From assembly GCF_001550135.1 (NCBI RefSeq), contig NZ_LRUE01000016.1, positions 147,699 to 211,698 of the forward strand: 64,000 nucleotides of DNA, read 5' to 3'. A model generated the notes under the pieces. That model ran no database searches, was not told where the DNA came from, and worked only from the letters and a program-made list of their open reading frames with translations. The DNA comes from Pseudoalteromonas shioyasakiensis (GTDB lineage Bacteria > Pseudomonadota > Gammaproteobacteria > Enterobacterales > Alteromonadaceae). Below, in pieces: positions 61,132-64,000 of this stretch. Numbering within the stretch: position 1 is the first letter of the stretch; every line of letters begins with the position of its first letter. The position numbers were made by a program, and so were the translations under genes.

Positions 61132-63780
61132 TTACTCACCAACAACGGTCACGCGGCTGGTTTGTTTTGCGTTTAAGCGAGTTCGTAGCGCAACTTTTGC
61201 ATTGTTATCTACCTTCACTGGCTCAACGTAAGTTTGCCAGCTTTGGCCGTTGTCTAGGCTGTATTCAATGCTCAAATATGCAAATGCGCTATTGGCATAC
61301 AATTTACCATCTTCAATCACACCGCCCGGTACTGGTAAATGCAGCTCGATGCCATCTTTAGCTAACTTATCAAGCTCTTTTAAGCCTACAGCACTTGAGA
61401 ACTCAGCCCAGTCTTTTGCTTGTTTTTTACTATCGACGTTTTCGCCTTCCCAATCAGCTTTGTGCCATGCGCGCTCTGCCACTGACAAAATACGCGGGAA
61501 GATCATTGCTAATACTTGCTCTTCAGTACGGATTGTTTCTGACCATACCTGACCTTGCATACCCAGAATGTTCTCTGGTTTTTCAAGTTTAGGTAACGGG
61601 CGACCCACCAACGCTTCTAAATTAACGATTGGCTCACGAGTGCGGGTGTAGTCAGCATTGGCATACACGTCATCAGGCATGTAATTAAAGGCTTTTTTAG
61701 TATCTGTGTAACGAGTGGCCCAGTAATAACCACGCTCTTCAGGGCTTGCTTCGTATGGGTGGTCAAAGTACAAATGCGTACCGTGTGATAACACCACTTG
61801 ATAACCGGCATTTGCTAGGCGGTATGCTCTATCGGCAACGCCCCATTCCCAAATGTTATCCCAAGTATTTACGGTAAAGGTTTTGTTAGGGAACTCATCA
61901 CGTTTAAACGAATTTTCGCGGTCATACATGATGCCATCCTCCCAAATACCCGGAGAAATACCGCGTTTTTCAAGTAAGGTTGCAACACGTTGTGTGAAAT
62001 AAGGTTTTAAATCAGCCGGGCCAGCTACACCGTTATTAGGATCGGCAAATAACGCCTGACAGATTGGCGAGCCTATCCACGAACCAGCACCGACTTCATC
62101 ACCACCAATATGCAGGTTCTTTAACTGCACACCTGCTTCGCGGTACATTTGCTGAAGTTCATAAGTCACTTTATCTAAAAATGCGTAGGTTGAGTCCATA
62201 CACACATTCATTGAGTTATCTTTGTAGTTTTGTACCGTCATATACACAGAGGTATCTTTGGGATCAGTAAGCAAATATTGCGTTGCTGGCCCCATATCTA
62301 TGTGTTGAATTTCTTTGTTTGCAGAGCGCGTTTTAATGTTGTTTTTAGCGGCTTTCTCAGCTTCTTCTAACATATTGTGATAACGTGCTTCCATCGCTTT
62401 GATTGAGGCACGTGCATGACCTGGGCCTTCAACTTCAGGGATGATTTGAATGTGGCGGTCTTTCGCAAACTTTAATAGCTCAACAAACTCATCACGTTTC
62501 AAATAACCATTACCTGAACCCGATTTAAATGGCCCAGTGCCAAGCTGAGTTAATAAGCAATCGCGTTCTTCTAAATCAAAGCAGCGATAGCCACCAACGT
62601 CTGTGAGCTCTGGTAAGCCTGGGATCTCCAGTCGCCAACCTTCATCTTCTGAAAAGTGCCAGTGTAGCTTATTCATTTTATAGCGAGCCATTTGCTCAAC
62701 CAGCTTGAACATGGCTTCTTTGCCATGATAGTTACGACCATTATCGTAATGCATACCACGCCAACCATAACGCGGTGAGTCTTCAAGTTCTAACTGCGGT
62801 AAGCTGGCACTGCCTTGGCTATTTGCAGGAATGAGGTTCAATAAGCTTTGCATCGCATAAAACACACCTGCGTTATCGCTACCTACGATATTGATCACTT
62901 CATCATCAATCTCTAGGGTGTAGCTTTCTGCTTTTGCATTATTGAGTTTAGGGTCAACTTTTAAGCGAATTACTTTGTCTTTGCCGACATTGATATGATC
63001 AGGCTGAGCTTTAAGGCTAATGCCATAGTCATCTTGCAAGTCTTGCATAAACACCATAACTTCGTGCTTAAGCTGACCTTGATAACTGATTTGCCAATTA
63101 TTGTTTAACGTTGCGCTGCCACGATTAAAATCGACTTTACGAGGCTTAGGAATAATACGCTTTAAAGCATCCTCTTTACTAACCGACACCTTGTCAGTGC
63201 TATTACGCTCGAAACGTACTTTTGCCGTTGCTAAAACCGATAAATCTTTTGGCTCATTGTAACGGCGTAACTGATTTTCACGGGTAAATGGCGTCACAAA
63301 CTGTTTAAAGTCTTCAGTGTCGGTGTTGGCAAATACGGCTGGTTTATTCTTACCCGAAACAAAAAATGCCCGTGGCATAAAGTCACTGTAAGCTACAATC
63401 CATACTTGCGCATCAAACGGCAACTCTAAACTTTCACCTTTACCTAAACCTTCAAATTCGCTCGTTGGTACGATGCGGTGTAAGTCACCATTAACGTGTT
63501 CAATATTCAGGCCCGCGACATGCTCGGTTGAGATTTTACGAACTGAGTGAATATAAAGCTGCCAATCGCTCTCGCCTGCAGGCAACGCCACATCAGAGCC
63601 ATTATTGAGGGTAATTTTTCCTAAAAAGCCCGCATCTTTATTACGAAAGTTATCTTCTACCGAAAACAGCAGTTCGGTACCTTTCGCAAACTGATCAACT
63701 TGCGATTGAGTTAATGCTGCACTTGCCATTAAAGGCGCAGTCGCTAGCATTACCGCGAATAGTGACTTCTTAAAATCCAT
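61132..63780 (-). CDS. GH20 beta-N-acetylhexosaminidase (chitobiase-like), secreted
   Basis: The 882-residue enzyme has a signal peptide (MDFKKSLFAVMLATAPLMASA, no lipobox), an N-terminal carbohydrate-binding chitobiase domain (about 30-180), a GH20b domain, and the GH20 barrel starting near RYGWRGMHYDNGRNYHG. The catalytic Asp-Glu pair is D561-E562 in NLHIGGDEVGAGSW. A small C-terminal chitobiase domain follows. It releases GlcNAc from chitobiose and other glycans; the permease NagP downstream would take it up. GAGGAG precedes the ATG as a strong ribosome binding site. The operator at 63875-63890 suggests induction by GlcNAc. Confidence 0.94.
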   Translation of the reverse strand: MDFKKSLFAVMLATAPLMASAALTQSQVDQFAKGTELLFSVEDNFRNKDAGFLGKITLNNGSDVALPAGESDWQLYIHSVRKISTEHVAGLNIEHVNGDLHRIVPTSEFEGLGKGESLELPFDAQVWIVAYSDFMPRAFFVSGKNKPAVFANTDTEDFKQFVTPFTRENQLRRYNEPKDLSVLATAKVRFERNSTDKVSVSKEDALKRIIPKPRKVDFNRGSATLNNNWQISYQGQLKHEVMVFMQDLQDDYGISLKAQPDHINVGKDKVIRLKVDPKLNNAKAESYTLEIDDEVINIVGSDNAGVFYAMQSLLNLIPANSQGSASLPQLELEDSPRYGWRGMHYDNGRNYHGKEAMFKLVEQMARYKMNKLHWHFSEDEGWRLEIPGLPELTDVGGYRCFDLEERDCLLTQLGTGPFKSGSGNGYLKRDEFVELLKFAKDRHIQIIPEVEGPGHARASIKAMEARYHNMLEEAEKAAKNNIKTRSANKEIQHIDMGPATQYLLTDPKDTSVYMTVQNYKDNSMNVCMDSTYAFLDKVTYELQQMYREAGVQLKNLHIGGDEVGAGSWIGSPICQALFADPNNGVAGPADLKPYFTQRVATLLEKRGISPGIWEDGIMYDRENSFKRDEFPNKTFTVNTWDNIWEWGVADRAYRLANAGYQVVLSHGTHLYFDHPYEASPEERGYYWATRYTDTKKAFNYMPDDVYANADYTRTREPIVNLEALVGRPLPKLEKPENILGMQGQVWSETIRTEEQVLAMIFPRILSVAERAWHKADWEGENVDSKKQAKDWAEFSSAVGLKELDKLAKDGIELHLPVPGGVIEDGKLYANSAFAYLSIEYSLDNGQSWQTYVEPVKVDNNAKVALRTRLNAKQTSRVTVVGE

Positions 63781-63857
63781 TACTTTCTCCTCGTTTAAGC
63801 CCTGAGTGTACGGTATTTCTGCGTACTATTTTTCATTTTTGTTAATAATTCGTTCCT

Positions 63858-63890
63858 ATCATATAAAAACTAAAATGACAGCGCTATCAT
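63858..63890 (-). promoter_or_regulatory. Hexosaminidase promoter with NagR-like operator
   Basis: ATGACAGCGCTATCAT (63875-63890) is a one-mismatch palindrome like that upstream of nagP. On the minus strand a TATGAT -10 box (63858-63863) lies 11 bp downstream, so the operator covers the -35 region, as expected for repression. The -35 itself is weak. Confidence 0.65.
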
Positions 63891-63918
63891 TTTATGAAAA
63901 ATAAAGGTGAGGAGTTAA

Positions 63919-64000
63919 CTATCAGCTATCAGCTATCAGCTATCAGCTATCAGCTATCAGCTATCAGCTATCAGCTATCAGCTATCAGCTATCAGCTATC
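63919..64000. repeat. Heptamer array (CTATCAG), at least 11 units, cut by window edge
   Basis: Eleven complete CTATCAG units and a partial one reach the window end, so the full size is unknown. The circular unit TCAGCTA relates to the AGCNNTC blocks at 58875 and 60923. It starts about 140 bp upstream of the hexosaminidase gene. Confidence 0.97.

Overview
The window looks like chromosome of a marine gammaproteobacterium of the Alteromonadales, most likely Pseudoalteromonas or a close relative. The signs are moderately AT-rich DNA, a DciA-type helicase loader next to secA, a NagP-type GlcNAc permease and chitobiase sharing a LacI-type operator, and a large Wzx/Wzy polysaccharide region. The genus is inferred from gene content and style; no comparison was run.

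Layout. 1-3180: secA (cut by the window edge) and dciA, with repeat-rich spacers. 3773-7763: a sugar nucleotidyltransferase, a NahK-like anomeric kinase, a metallo-beta-lactamase/beta-CASP hydrolase and a small S23 four-helix-bundle gene. 7841-37015 (all minus strand): a colanic-acid-like, probably sulfated, surface polysaccharide locus. In transcription order it holds wza-wzb-wzc, cysD, an S23 gene, cysN, two sulfotransferases, a Wzy-like polymerase, three glycosyltransferases, gmd-fcl-gmm-manC-manB (GDP-mannose to GDP-fucose), wcaJ, a Wzx flippase, an SLC13 anion permease, a third S23 gene, cysC, a DHH phosphoesterase, galU and a YjbH-type outer-membrane gene. 38014-38499: rfaH. 38625-56662 (minus): a second Wzy-type locus with a long SLBB export protein, wzz, rmlA-C-B without a canonical rmlD, wzx, wzy, glycosyl- and acyltransferases, a UDP-sugar 4,6-dehydratase, a reductase, a PglC-type initiating transferase and ugd, closed by a strong terminator. 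56789-58778: a DUF481 outer-membrane protein, mscS and tRNA-His. 59467-63780: nagP and a GH20 beta-hexosaminidase, each with a near-palindromic ATGACAGCGCTNNCAT operator.

The most unusual content is between the genes. Almost every long spacer holds tandem heptanucleotides. Some are perfect arrays (22 copies of GGTTCTA at 13141; 15 of CTAGGTT at 37182; 11 of CTAGGAG at 11292; 10 of CTAGGTG at 10069; 8 of AGTGGTT at 5788; 8 of GCTTATA at 3643; at least 11 of CTATCAG at 63919). Others are degenerate arrays that keep strict 7-bp phase with a constant core and variable remaining positions. On one strand nearly all fit the pattern YNAGNNN. Three S23 genes (7416, 13285, 31556) lie between a heptamer array on one side and an inverted, usually more degenerate, heptamer array on the other. 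One of these units separates cysD from cysN. Shorter units of the same layout without a gene occur at 5788-5961 and 10069-10232. I read these as a candidate, apparently undescribed, family of S23-associated repeat elements. Mobility is inference.

A second repeat class is also dense: REP/REPIN-like palindromes starting GTAGG (2241-3613, 37359-37989, 58992-59218, 60885-61110), including three copies of a 79-bp unit. No REP transposase (RAYT) gene is in the window.
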